NCBI GenBank assembly: GCA_004352715.1
Contig: SCFE01000086.1
Coordinates: 1,080,188-1,144,187 of the forward strand
Direction: 5' to 3'
DNA length: 64,000 nt
Origin: Hofstenia miamia
Taxonomy: Eukaryota; Xenacoelomorpha; Acoela
Shown here: positions 44,533 to 56,021 of the stretch, piece after piece
Layout: each line of letters begins with the position of its first letter
Position numbering within the stretch: the stretch's first letter is position 1
Program-made: the position numbers and the translations under genes
Notes under the pieces: model-generated
Told to the model about the DNA's origin: nothing
What the model saw: the letters and a program-made list of their open reading frames with translations, nothing else
The model's database searches: none

Positions 44533-46203
44533 ATGCCTCGAACGTGTGCTGTTGTGAACTGCAATGCTAACTACAAGGGATCACCACATATCCCTGTATA
44601 TAAATTTCCTAAAAATGAGGATCTTCGACGAAATATAAAACGACAGGATTTTTTTCCTACGCCAAATATTGGTGTTTGCAGAAGTCGTTTTTTGGAAACA
44701 GATTTCGTATTATTCTCTGAATATAAAAGGATGGGAAGAAAATTAAAGAATCCTAAGCTAAAGAAAAGTGCTGTACCAGTATTATTTCCAAACTATCCGA
44801 AGTATATTTTTAATACTTCCCATTTTCAAAGGGAATTTCCCGAATCAAAAAAAGTAGGCTTTGATAACGAGTTGCTTAATCAATTTGCCCTGGATAATTA
44901 CCTAATTTACAAAGACTTAGAAAACATTAAGCTCCAAAACTATATGTTTCTCAATTTAGATAATGCAGTATTTTTTTGTTAAGCATCAAGCTGGAGATAA
45001 TGGATATTCACATGTTGAGAAAACTTTAAGGTTAGATTTAATCAATAGCAATTTAGTTCAATCACTACGCTAACTCATTTCAAATTTCTGCTAATGAATA
45101 TAAACACATATCTACTGTTTTAACTCGTAAGTGTGAATTGGAAAATTTAGCTACATTTTTAACCAACTAACTGCCGAAAATCAAATTCAAATTTCTCATT
45201 CAATGCTGGTAGACACAGCAAACAAGTTAAATTTTGGTAATATTTGCGATCAGCTTATTTTATTAAGCAAACATAAATTTCAAAGACAATATACGTCGAA
45301 TATAATTTTGGTGGGTTATCAAATGTACGCTTTTTTCTGAAAGAAATTACAATTCCCTCAGAGATTTTCTATACTTGCCACATGTAAGACATTTACAATG
45401 TTTAATACATTCTAATCTAAAGGTGACAACTTTAGAGCTTTCTACGTATTTCAATTTTGTTATTAACAAAGAATTCTGTAATGAAAAATCCAAAGTAGTT
45501 TTAACAATAGATGAAATATACGTGGAATCCTCAATAGACTATAAGGCAGGAACTGTTAGTGGGTTTGCACAAAATAGAAATGAATGCACTGCAAGGACTA
45601 TTTTGTGCTTTATGATCTCAGCTCTGTGGAAAATCAAATGAATTATTGGATTAGTACCCGTTTTACAGTTAACTGCAAATCAATTGCATGACTATGTCTT
45701 ATCTGTTTTAAAGGTCCTAAACCGTCTTGGAGTAGATGTTCATGCTAATTAAGATAGTCTTACAAAATGTTCAAAGACAAACGTAGTGATTGAGGGTGAT
45801 TCCGTGTTAAATGTATTTTAACAAAATGACACTGTGCATTTGTTGAAATCTATATGGCGAAATTGGGAGAAGCATGTAAAATTGACCTTTCCGAATCCAT
45901 CACATTTTACACATGGAATAGAAGCAGACTTTAGCAAATGGCATGAGCTTTATAATAAAGAGTCAAATGCGGTAGCTAAAAGTGTTCTGATCTCAAAGTA
46001 AAATGCAAAAATGGAAACGTCTGATATTTTGTTGTCAATTTCTACAACCAGCAATGTGGTGAATTTATCATCAGTTATGTTAGTAATATAAAATGTATTT
46101 AGAGTAACTAAGACACCGTGTGAAATAACGGAACATTTATCATTCATGTATGAATAGTATATGAATGATATTATTACTACATGTAAGATTGATAAATTAA
46201 AAT
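44533..46203 (+). pseudogene. P-element/THAP9-like transposase, broken
   Basis: The first frame (44533-44982, 149 aa) opens with a THAP DNA-binding domain: CAVVNC (C5, C10), VYKFPKN, then VCRSRFLETDF. THAP zinc fingers are C2CH; here the second pair reads C49-R-S-R52, so the zinc-binding His is replaced by Arg. After stops come 45310-45400 (GGYQMYAFF, then LPHVRHL), 45375-45641 (VVLTIDEIYVESSIDYKAGT and VSGFAQN, the first catalytic Asp of the P RNase-H fold), 45650-45830 (LTANQLHDYVLSVLKVLNRL), and 45840-46060 (IWRNWEKHVKLTFPNPSHFT, then EADFSKWHELYNKESNAVAK), matching the helical C-terminal half of P transposases. Multiple stops and shifts make it inactive. It lies between two piggyBac left ends; its own terminal repeats were not found, the left one probably lost in the gap. 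Confidence 0.85.
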
Positions 46204-46483
46204 AAAAATGTTTTTATTCAATCTCAGGTGTTAGCGTAAAAATTGCTTTAGATTGGCCTACAATGGATGAATAATTCTTTATCGATTAATAAGTCAATAT
46301 TTCATATACTAAATTATCTCTCCTATATTTAACACTAGTAAGACGGATGGGTCAAAAATGACCCATTTTTAATTTTAAGCTTTTTGTTGATATTTTATGT
46401 ATTTTATTTTCATATGTAGTTTCACTTAGAAACCAAGTTTTAGCTAATTGTTACTATAATTTTGGTAATTATGCAATGGTATN

Positions 46484-47503
46484 TGTATACACCTTCAGCA
46501 TAAAGAAAAATTAATTGTACAAAAATATTTATCTAATACTTCGATTGACAGTCATGTCATCTAAAGAAATGAGTCGAGGAAATGTTTGTTTTTGAACAAA
46601 AACGTCAACCGTGTCAATGGAATAGAAATATTCCCTGTTGTTCGCATGAATGGAAAAAGCTTATTTCAGCGAGGCAGCTAATGCTAGAAGAAAATTCCAA
46701 ACTTTTGGCTCATCTGCTTACGCGATGAAATTTATTCTCAAGATACTTCAAATTTTGAAAAACGTTAAATTTCAGGAATTAACATAACAAAACATTTTTA
46801 ATAAACAGAAAACAAACATCTGCAAAGAATTGCCACTTGACTCATTAAATATATAACTTGCTACCATACATAACATAAATTTAAGGCAATTTAGAAATGT
46901 GCGCAATGTAGTAGCTGTTGCAACTAACAGCTTTAGAAACTGGTTGGGTTGGGATGCTATTCATACCGGCCGAATAGTCGTTTAATATTAGATTTCTATC
47001 AAAATCAAAGCGCTAAGAGATAATTTTCTTTGTTACTTATCTTGTTTTATCTCCAGTTCTTGAAACAGATACATATCATTTTCAAATTTTTATTAACATC
47101 AAAAATAGATTTTGACAATATTGAAACTTGTACAATGAACATTAAACATCAAAATTAATGCCTTATTCTTGTACGCACTTCATCAAAAAGTCCTACAAAT
47201 GATTCGGTTGCAATCTACAAAATGTTGAGTAAATTGCATGCATTCATCTTCAATGAATGACTTCACCTGTTGAATAGTTATGAATTTCTTTAAAAAATTC
47301 ATTTTAAGCTAACCCCACAAGAAGCCATCTGGAAGCGCTAAGTCTGGTGAACGAGCAAGCCATCCTAATGGACAATCTGCCCTATTCAAATTACGCATAT
47401 GTATCATTGAATAAATAAAGCGAATTATTACCGCGCACATTGCTAGCCCAAATAAGGCATACAGCGAAAATATATTTCGAAACAGTGACAGAATATGAGT
47501 AAN
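46484..47503 (-). mobile_element. Insert in the piggyBac left region with IS630-like transposase fragment
   Basis: Bounded by single ambiguous bases at 46483 and 47504. On the minus strand (about 47400 down to 47165) it reads NRADCPLGWLARSPDLALPD, then GFLWG, ITIQQVKSFIEDECMQFTQH and FVDCNRIICRTF. This matches the end of IS630/Tc1/mariner-like transposases with the signature W-P-x-R-S-P-D-L-x-P-x-D-F-F-L-W-G; the Asp of the PDF position is kept but FF is altered. Only the C-terminal fifth is seen. No terminal repeats were identified, so this may be a nested insertion or a misjoined contig. Confidence 0.6.
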
Positions 47504-47599
47504 ATAGCTGCAAGGTAGTTGTGAACTGTTTGCCCCTTCACTAGCGACTGCAACAGTGATAACACTTATTTGGGACAGTTTTCAGATATTTTTTGCAAA

Positions 47600-49200
47600 A
47601 TGGCAAGAAAGAAAGGACTTAGCAACGAAGAGATACTCTCTTTATGTCAAGACTTAGATTCAGGGAGGCGATGACGAGGACTATTTTCCTATGGAAGATG
47701 TGAATCTTCGTATGGGTCTGTCTAGTGAATATAGTAGTGATGAAGAGGTTGATGACAGTCATTGTTTTGAACAGCCAGAGGATTTAATAAAAGCAAGATC
47801 AGGAGAATTGTGGAACCCCAGATTATTACCATCAACAATGGGAAAAGCTGCAGCTATAAACATATTCAAAGAGAAGAGCGGGCCTACAAGGTACTCAAAG
47901 AAATACATTCAGCATGGGAGCCCATTGACAGCTTTTAGATTATTATTTGATGAACCAATGCTCAGTATGGTTGAGAAGTACACAAATGCTCATGGCCAAA
48001 TTTCAAGTTCAGATTTTTCTATAAATAAACGAGACCTAGAAAAATTTATTGGTTTGCAATATACAAGAGGAGTTTTAGTTGCAAAGAAAACCCCTATAAA
48101 TGATCTTTGGAACAAGGAGCTTGGTCCTTCATTATTTACAAACACCATGAGCAGAGATAATTTCAAATGAATTATGACTCATTTGAGATTTGATGATGCT
48201 CAGTCTAGGAAGAGAAACAAAATTAATGACAAATTTTGTTTGATTCGTGAACTGTAGGATAAATTCATTTACAATTCTCAGATATGCTAATTATTGATGA
48301 ACAGCTTTTTCCATGCAAATCACGTTGTTCATTTATCCAGTACATGGCTTCAAAGCCAGACAAATTTGGAATCAAATTTTGGTGTCTGTGTGAAAATAGT
48401 ACGAAGTATCTGTGCAACTCATTCCCATACCTTGGTAAAGACACTTTGAAAAGTCCCAACAATCCACTTCCTAAACATGTATGTGAAAAACTAATGGCTC
48501 CTTACTTCAATAAAGGATATAATGTGACCATGGACAGTTTTTTCACATCACTAGACCTGGCATGTCAAAAAAGACAAGTATAGTTGGGACAATAAGGAAA
48601 GAAAGACGGGAAATTCCAATTCTCGACTCTGTCCTAAAGAAGAAGCCCTTGTACTCAAGTGAGATACTGAGAAATAAAGATTTGTGTACATTGACTGTAT
48701 ACAAAGGTAAAAAGTCAAAGAATGTCTACCTACTAAGTACCATGCATCCAACTGTGAAGATTGATTAGAATCACCCTAAAAAGTTACCAGAAACAATAAA
48801 ATATTACAATAACACAAAATACGGTGTTGATGTCATGGACCAAATGGCAAGATATACCACTTGTAAAACTGCAACACGACGCTGGCCTGTTGCATGTTTT
48901 TCAATATGCTTGATCTCTGTGGTATAAATGCATATGTCTTATATAACCAGACTACAAATGATAACATCCAACGCAGAGTGTTTATGAAGAAACTAATTGT
49001 TGAACTGCTGGGAATAAACTTATCAGANTGACAATCCCGAAGCTGTGGAACAAAATTTAAAACCGTCTAAAAGAGTACATTGTCAGATTTCAAAATGTAA
49101 TAATAAAACCAAAGATTCATGTGAAATTTGTAAGAAGTTTTGTTGTGGAAAGCATACAAAGTCAAAGAAACAAATAATTTTTTGTAATCAATGTTCATAA
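47600..49200 (+). pseudogene. piggyBac-family transposase, broken
   Basis: MARKKGLSNEEILSLCQDLD begins at 47600; a shift near 47668 leads into DDEDYFPMEDVNLRMGLSSE and an acidic N-terminal tail. 47691-48170 includes LTAFRLLFDEPMLSMV and IGLQYTRGVLVAKKTPINDL, the start of the piggyBac core. The triad blocks are all visible: IDEQLFPCKSRCSF (Asp codon 48296-48298), NVTMDSFFTSLDLA (48533-48535) and YGVDVMDQMARY (from about 48826). The C-terminus has a cysteine-rich finger, CNNKTKDSCEICKKFCCGKH and CNQC, ending at a TAA (49198-49200). Stops (48168, 48255, 48765) and shifts (before 48284, after 48910) inactivate it. An N at 49028 falls in the frame. Confidence 0.85.
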
Positions 49201-49275
49201 ATATTCATTCATGGGTCAATTTAGACCCATTCAGTCGTTTTAGGTAAGAAGATATATCAGTCATTCTAGTGTTAA

Positions 49276-52155
49276 CAAGCAGGAGTTACCTATCTATTGA
49301 TCTAATTTATATAAATAAATTCTTTTTCGTTACTGTTGCAATTACTCAGCCTCAAGGACGATTGGAACTTGGTAACGCAGTAGAAATGGTCGACACTAGG
49401 CTTTTTCTTTAGAATTTCCATAGTCCCGAAGTTTTGTACAATAATCCAGATTAGGAAACTATTCAAAGTATAATATATTCTTTGAATGGGTGTAGATTCA
49501 AATTTTAAACATGCCTCTATTGTGAGTGCACAATTATAAAGACCTTATTATGGACACCTCAACATGATCCTTACTCCACAAACGATAACGAATAACAAGT
49601 ACATACTAAATATAGTATGCCCTTTCGAACAACAATTCCAAATCTAAAATTTTATATAATAGTTATGTTGAATACAAACTAATCGAATTTATACCTTTCT
49701 GGTTATTAATTTTTAAATAACATATTTAGTGACAGCTTTCGGCATTTTTAAGAACAATTTATTTACATAAACCCAACAAAATGAAGACAAAAAACTCGCA
49801 TCCCCGCTTATAACGTTTACTATACGCATCTGCGCATGCGGTTGGCACTATTATCTACGCATTTACAAAATAATAGTTCCACCTTTCACGCACTGCAGAT
49901 AAATTTTTTGCACAAATGTTTTCTGAAATAGGTTACTTTCACATTTACACATTTTTGTGGCCACTTCAAGGATTTCCAAGTTTCTTACTAGGTTTTAATA
50001 AAATCACAGATCTACTCGAGGGGGCGGGGAGGGTGGCTCAGCCCGCCTTGTTAAATCCGTTTACGATATGTGATTTTAGATTTTATTTGTTGTGAAACTA
50101 AGTTTCTTCAAAATAAATGTAAAAATACAATACTCAAGTTTAGAGCCTCATTTGTTAATTATTTAGGAGTACATCCTGGATCAAACAGATTGTATATTTA
50201 ACAAGCTTGTCGTGGGAGTTGGAATCCCCATACATAATTTAAAATAACTTAATATTTTTTATATTTTATTGATTTGTTATTATTCTGTTATCCATATTTG
50301 CTTTGAATCAATCAAATTGCCTAATACATGTCTTCCTATATTCATTTGAAGTAAGTTTATTGTTTCAATATGTCATCCATGTCCAAACACAATCGAAGAC
50401 AAAATAGAATAAAATGATAGCGAAATTGCTAAAATTGATAGCTTTTAAAATGAGGTGTATCAAAATATAGGCGATCATGGAGTTCGTTTGTCCCTCGCAG
50501 AAAGATGCTTGAAGATTTTTTACTCTCTTCCCTATCTCCTCAATTTTGTTCAAAAGGAAATAGTGCTTAATGAGGATGAGTTTAGTGATCAATTGTTAAA
50601 TTATATGAGTTATATGAATACATCACTATAAAATGCCTTTGAAATCATAAAATGTGAAATTCACTTAACTTTTATGTGTTGACCATTTGTAATAAAGCCC
50701 ATATTCTTAATAAACTTGATTAAAATAGCGTTAGTCGCTACAACTGTGGTCTATTGTTTTTAGTCAGATTTCTTGCGGAAGCCATAAAATTTACTTCACG
50801 ATTAGTTGAGCATAGATTCAAATTTGATTCAGCTTCAGGTGGGCATGGAACTGCAACTGCTAATACTGCATAATCATCTTTGAACATAAAGTTGGAGCTT
50901 TATGAAAACTTTTTCATTCCTTCAATTGAAAAAAGAGAAATTTAAAAAAGCAATAAACAAATTTTTTTCAATATAATAGAAAATAAAGTAAACATTGTAT
51001 TAGTTTCATTTTTTAATAAAGTCATAGTTTGATATTTAATATAAATTGAAGATGTGTATAAGAGATTTAAATACCTTATGTTTTAAATTGATTGCGCTGT
51101 GTTTTAATTTGAATGCGTTAGTTTTTAAAATGAACGGTAAAAGGTGTAGTCGAAAAATTTTTGTTTATAAAGACATTTTCTTTTTTGCATTTCATATTTT
51201 ATGTGAAAAAATGGGGGATTCATATCCCATATGTATCCTGTTCTGTAAATAATATGAATCTACTATTTCAAGCCAAAGTTATACAAAGGCACAAGCAATA
51301 AAGAGCTTTTCTCTATACTGATAAAAAATTTGGAAATGTAAGATATATATTGTCTACTATTATAGAATATTAATGTAGCCTTTTTTCAAGTAATTAGAAT
51401 AACTCATTACTTAATAATTATTCTCAAATAATAATGCTAGCCTGAAAAACACAAATAATTTTCTTTGTGTATTTGGAGCAATCAATATTTATAATTTATC
51501 AAAGGAGTATTCATTTTTAAAATTTCTTAACATGTTTTTTGAATGTCATTTGAATCTTTGAAATTGAAAAGTAAGAAAATTCTAATATCAGCGAAAGATT
51601 CAAGGTAAGAAAATTCAAGGTGAAAAAATTCAAGGCTGGAGAGCTCAAGACATTAAAAATCTTTAAAAACCCAAACTTAATTTAATCCTAACCTCAATTC
51701 TAACCATAAATTAGCAAACTTGCTTTGGTTATCACACAACCGATATGGGTAAACCTATCTCATTTCTTAAAAAATATGATAGATGGAACTTTAAGACCAC
51801 CAGAATGCTTAAGCCTTTTGAATGTAGGTCTCAAGGTTTTCTTACAAAACCCTAAGCCCCACTCAAAACACCCTTCCTTGTGTACAGATGCATAGTGTTT
51901 CAGAAATAGTCTAAAAATCATGCAAGAAATGTTTTCTTTGTATAAATCTGTCCTAAACCCATAAAAGCAAATGCCTAAAACAATTTTCTGTTCCTCTTTG
52001 ATCTTTTCAACTGGTCAATGCTCAGCCTGTTCATGACCTATGATCGATCTGGTATTATATTCATGTAGAACAAAAAATTATCACCATCAACACTTTATTA
52101 GCTCGAACCATGATAAAGGAAAGTTTCTGACTTTAACTTTGACTTTTCCGACCTT
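49276..52155. other. Non-coding stretch, little recognised
   Basis: Mostly AT-rich. At 49831-49850 ATCTGCGCATGCGGTT contains an NRF1-like TGCGCATGCG palindrome, unusual here but with no gene beside it. At 50018-50050 a G-rich patch (GAGGGGGCGGGGAGGG, then GGCTCAGCCC) looks like an end of a ZMYM-type hAT element without a partner. At 51580-51650 AAAATTCAAGG-type words repeat. No coding region is supported. Confidence 0.4.
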
Positions 52156-52163
52156 GAAACTTC

Positions 52164-52408
52164 TAGGGATGTGCCGGAATCCAGTATCCGGTAAGATAGG
52201 CAATACACAAACAGATCCCGATATCTGGTAATAGTTGTTATAAGTCATAAGAAGTCATATTTTTGTTTTTTAAAAAATAAAATATTTTAATATTTGCGGC
52301 TGAAATATCATAAAGGTAATATTTTGGCATAGTTTCATTAAATTAAGAAAAAAAACTTAAAAATTAATACTGGATTGTGACTACTTTAAATTACCTGAAG
52401 TATATATG

Positions 52409-52474
<66 letters not shown>

Positions 52475-53425
52475 GTATTCATTGTTTCAATTAATGTACT
52501 TTCTGACTTAAGTTTAATTGCTAGCTAATTGTTGACCCGACTCATTTTTTTACTCATTTCAGGACTGGCCATGTATGCTGGCATATTCATTGTTTCAATT
52601 AATGTACTTTCTGACTTAAGTTTAATTGCTAGCTAATTGTTGACCCGACTCATTTTTTTACTCATTTCTAGGACTGGCCATGTATGCTGGCAGCTGAAAA
52701 AATATTGAAGGATCTATATAGAATATGATTTCATGGACTGTACAAGGAACACGTATTGTAGAACTGTGCCATGCGTAGTCAGGCAAAATACATGAGGCTT
52801 GACAACTAATTGCTTCAATTAAGGCCCCTAACATAAAATATAAAAGTTGTTCAGTGTTTGACAGAATTAAAATCCCACCAGATGTTGTTATTACTCAAAT
52901 CCTTGATCCTGGAAATGATACCTGTGAAATTATCGAAAATATGAAGTCACGATTGGACAATACCGGTTTCACTCCTTAAATGGACGGAAGGGGATTGACA
53001 TTTAATCGGAATAGTATGTCAAGTTACGACCATGTCTAGCAACAGCGACTACAGTTGAGTGAAGTTTCTCTATGATAAGAAAACTCTTAGCCTATGACAG
53101 AAATCTTAACCACAATAATATATGAAAATTTATGTCCTGTGATTATAATTTAGTTAAGTAGTTGCTTTTTATTATGTAAGAGTTTTTGTATTGGTTTTAT
53201 ATCTTGTTATTAGTAATGGAAAAATGTTTTATATTAATAATTGGATCATTTTGGATGGTCATATTTTAGGGAATATTTAACTAAATTCTGTCATATTTTG
53301 TAATAAGAATAAGGTCATATTTTGTGTTTTTAAAGTCATATTTCTTGTTGCTCTAGTAATAATTGAGCAATATATTATCCGGAATTATCCGGTATATTCA
53401 ATTGACTATCCGGTTCCCATCCCTA
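52164..53425 (+). mobile_element. hAT element with 8-bp TSD (copy B)
   Basis: Left end TAGGGATGTGCCGGAATCC; right end, other strand, TAGGGATGGGAACCGGATAG. The flanks GAAACTTC (52156-52163) and GAACCTTC (53426-53433) match 7 of 8, as for hAT insertion. ATCCGG words cluster just inside both ends. The inner part carries a decayed transposase: KIPPDVV and LDPGNDTCEIIENMKSRLDN (about 52870-52960), then a C-terminal ATVE-SFSMIRKLLAYDRNL-like block at about 53040-53105, broken by stops. A 108-bp segment is tandemly duplicated (52476-52692) beside a (TA)n tract (about 52419-52470). At 1262 bp it is a deletion derivative; related copies are at 10594-11252 and 34475-35329. Confidence 0.85.
52476..52692. 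repeat. Tandem duplication of 108 bp inside the hAT element
   Basis: Units 52476-52583 and 52584-52692 are almost identical, from TATTCATTGTTTCAATTAAT to ACTGGCCATGTATGCTGGCA, with one 1-bp indel. The related copy at 34475-35329 has the segment once, so the duplication arose in this copy and appears recent. Confidence 0.95.
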
Positions 53426-53433
53426 GAACCTTC

Positions 53434-54958
53434 TCGCTTTGAATTTTTCGACCTTGACATTTCTAGGTACATTTTAATTCATTTTCTGTAAGGTTATCTT
53501 TGTCAGTACAAACTTATAGATTTTAACTGTACATATGATTTTTATTTGTTTTCAAATATATTCATTAGAAGTCATAATGTTATAGTGGTAGTTTCTTCAA
53601 GGAGCAATAAAATCGAATAGCTAAATTTAGAGACACTATTTCCTAATAGCGAGTTATTCAGTTGGAGTTATGGTATATGTGGTAGGGTCTTGTGGAGCCA
53701 ATTAGTCAACCTTAATTTACCTGACTAAGAAATTTATTTGGACTGTAATCATATTTTAAGAAAGCGTGACCTGAGAATTCAACATAATTACTAATTTAGG
53801 GAAACTTGTAGTTAATCCGTAATACCTCAAAAAGCATGGGAGCAGAATGTTTATTGAGGTTTCGACGAATGACGTTCCGTTTGCGCAGAACCCTATTTGT
53901 TGAATAACGATAATAAAAATGTATGAAGATGTTGCGTAACCATTTTATGGTAAGTCTATTATATTAAGTTACAATATTAATCTTAAATTTCATTGAATCA
54001 TCGAGATGTGAATTCTAAATTGATAGGTTTCCATATCACAAGAACTATGGCAATAACATTTACAATGTAACTCAGAAGACAGAATTAGGCTAAAGGAAAT
54101 ATCGGAAATTAAAAATAGTTATTATTGAGGAAGCAAAGTGAATAGTACTGCTAAATCTATGATTAGATCTAAGAATCGCTTTAGATTGCAATGAATAGCG
54201 ATGTGTTAGCAGAGTAACTTAGAGATTCACAATGTATTATTAAAGAGCGTTTATCACATCCTAATTTTGCTGATATGTTTATATTTATATTTCAATGAAA
54301 TTTTAGCCACACTAAAGCAAATATTAAGGTTTATGAAATATTTGCTAAGTGAATAATTTGAAATGTTAAGTTAGCATAATCGCCATTTAAAATTCGTTTT
54401 AATTTTGAAAATTGGCTCTTTGCGGTCAACTTTTTGTGCATAAGGTTCACAGCAAAAACCCACAACCTTGTGCGAAAATTTTTTGGTTGAATATTATTTA
54501 TTGCCGTTTTTATGAATTAAACCTACCACTACAATCAATACAATAAAACAGTCGGAAGGAAAAAGACATCGTTTTGAAAGGACCTTGTGTAATTATGAAA
54601 ATAATGATGCGTGATTACATTGTTCTCTATGAGAAATGACAAAATCTTAATATATTTAAAAGTGAATCAAAAAAGGTTGAGCGCCAAGTTGTAATTTAAT
54701 AATTGATCTTTGTTTGATTGTTTAATTATTAATGCTTCTCCTATTTTATGATTATTGAATAAACAACTAAGCATGATATCATTGAACTTATTTTAAGAGC
54801 ATGCAATATTAAAATATATAAAGTCTAGTCTATTGTAAATATATTTAGTTTTTTACCGCATATTTGAACTGATGATGTTTTATATAAACGAAACCGGTCT
54901 ATCCTTTTAATAGCGTCTATGCTAAAAATGAATATGAAGAAGCTCAGTGTAACTTCGA
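53434..54958. other. Non-coding stretch, nothing recognised
   Basis: AT-rich, no credible gene. Words at 53440-53465 (TTTTTCGACCTTGACATTTCTAGG) echo those just left of the hAT insertion, probably a pre-existing local repeat. Confidence 0.45.
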
Positions 54959-55977
54959 ATATATATATATATATATANNNNNNNNNNNNNNNNNNNNNNN
55001 NNNNNNNNNNNNNNNNNNNNNNNNNNNNNNNNNNNNNNNNNNNNNNNNNNNNNNNNNNNNNNNNNNNNNNNNNNNNNNNNNNNNNNNNNNNNNNNNNNNN
55101 NNNNNNNNNNNNNNNNNNNNNNNNNNNNNNNNNNNNNNNNNNNNNNNNNNNNNNNNNNNNNNNNNNNNNNNNNNNNNNNNNNNNNNNNNNNNNNNNNNNN
55201 NNNNNNNNNNNNNNNNNNNNNNNNNNNNNNNNNNNNNNNNNNNNNNNNNNNNNNNNNNNNNNNNNNNNNNNNNNNNNNNNNNNNNNNNNNNNNNNNNNNN
55301 NNNNNNNNNNNNNNNNNNNNNNNNNNNNNNNNNNNNNNNNNNNNNNNNNNNNNNNNNNNNNNNNNNNNNNNNNNNNNNNNNNNNNNNNNNNNNNNNNNNN
55401 NNNNNNNNNNNNNNNNNNNNNNNNNNNNNNNNNNNNNNNNNNNNNNNNNNNNNNNNNNNNNNNNNNNNNNNNNNNNNNNNNNNNNNNNNNNNNNNNNNNN
55501 NNNNNNNNNNNNNNNNNNNNNNNNNNNNNNNNNNNNNNNNNNNNNNNNNNNNNNNNNNNNNNNNNNNNNNNNNNNNNNNNNNNNNNNNNNNNNNNNNNNN
55601 NNNNNNNNNNNNNNNNNNNNNNNNNNNNNNNNNNNNNNNNNNNNNNNNNNNNNNNNNNNNNNNNNNNNNNNNNNNNNNNNNNNNNNNNNNNNNNNNNNNN
55701 NNNNNNNNNNNNNNNNNNNNNNNNNNNNNNNNNNNNNNNNNNNNNNNNNNNNNNNNNNNNNNNNNNNNNNNNNNNNNNNNNNNNNNNNNNNNNNNNNNNN
55801 NNNNNNNNNNNNNNNNNNNNNNNNNNNNNNNNNNNNNNNNNNNNNNNNNNNNNNNNNNNNNNNNNNNNNNNNNNNNNNNNNNNNNNNNNNNNNNNNNNNN
55901 NNNNNNNNNNNNNNNNNNNNNNNNNNNNNNNNNNNNNNNNNNNNNNNNNNNNNNNNNNNNNNNNNNNNNNNNNNNNN

Positions 55978-56018
<41 letters not shown>
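54959..56018. repeat. (TA)n, 1000-N gap, (ATT)n
   Basis: (TA)n at 54959-54977 enters a gap of exactly 1000 Ns (54978-55977), followed by about 14 ATT units (55978-56018). The (ATT)n may be the 3' tail of a LINE hidden in the gap. Open frames drawn across the gap are artefacts. Confidence 0.9.

Positions 56019-56021
<3 letters not shown>

Larger units (their letters stand above)
46329..49275 (+). mobile_element. piggyBac-family transposon with TTAA target sites
   Basis: About 2.95 kb including TTAA on both sides (46329-46332 and 49272-49275). Left terminus CACTAGTAAGACGG; right terminus, other strand, CACTAGAATGACTG. Each end has a subterminal hairpin: ATGGGTCA-AAAA-TGACCCAT at 46347-46366 and ATGGGTC-AATTTA-GACCCAT at 49211-49230. 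The transposase pseudogene is 47600-49200. Between the left end and the gene lies about 1 kb (46484-47503) bounded by single Ns, which contains a foreign transposase fragment. The element looks old or assembly-damaged and could not supply its own enzyme. Confidence 0.9.

Noticed and set aside
44533-44982. Functional THAP-domain host gene
   Set aside because: P-element transposase blocks continue in other frames after the stop, and the THAP zinc ligand is lost, so it is a transposase pseudogene.
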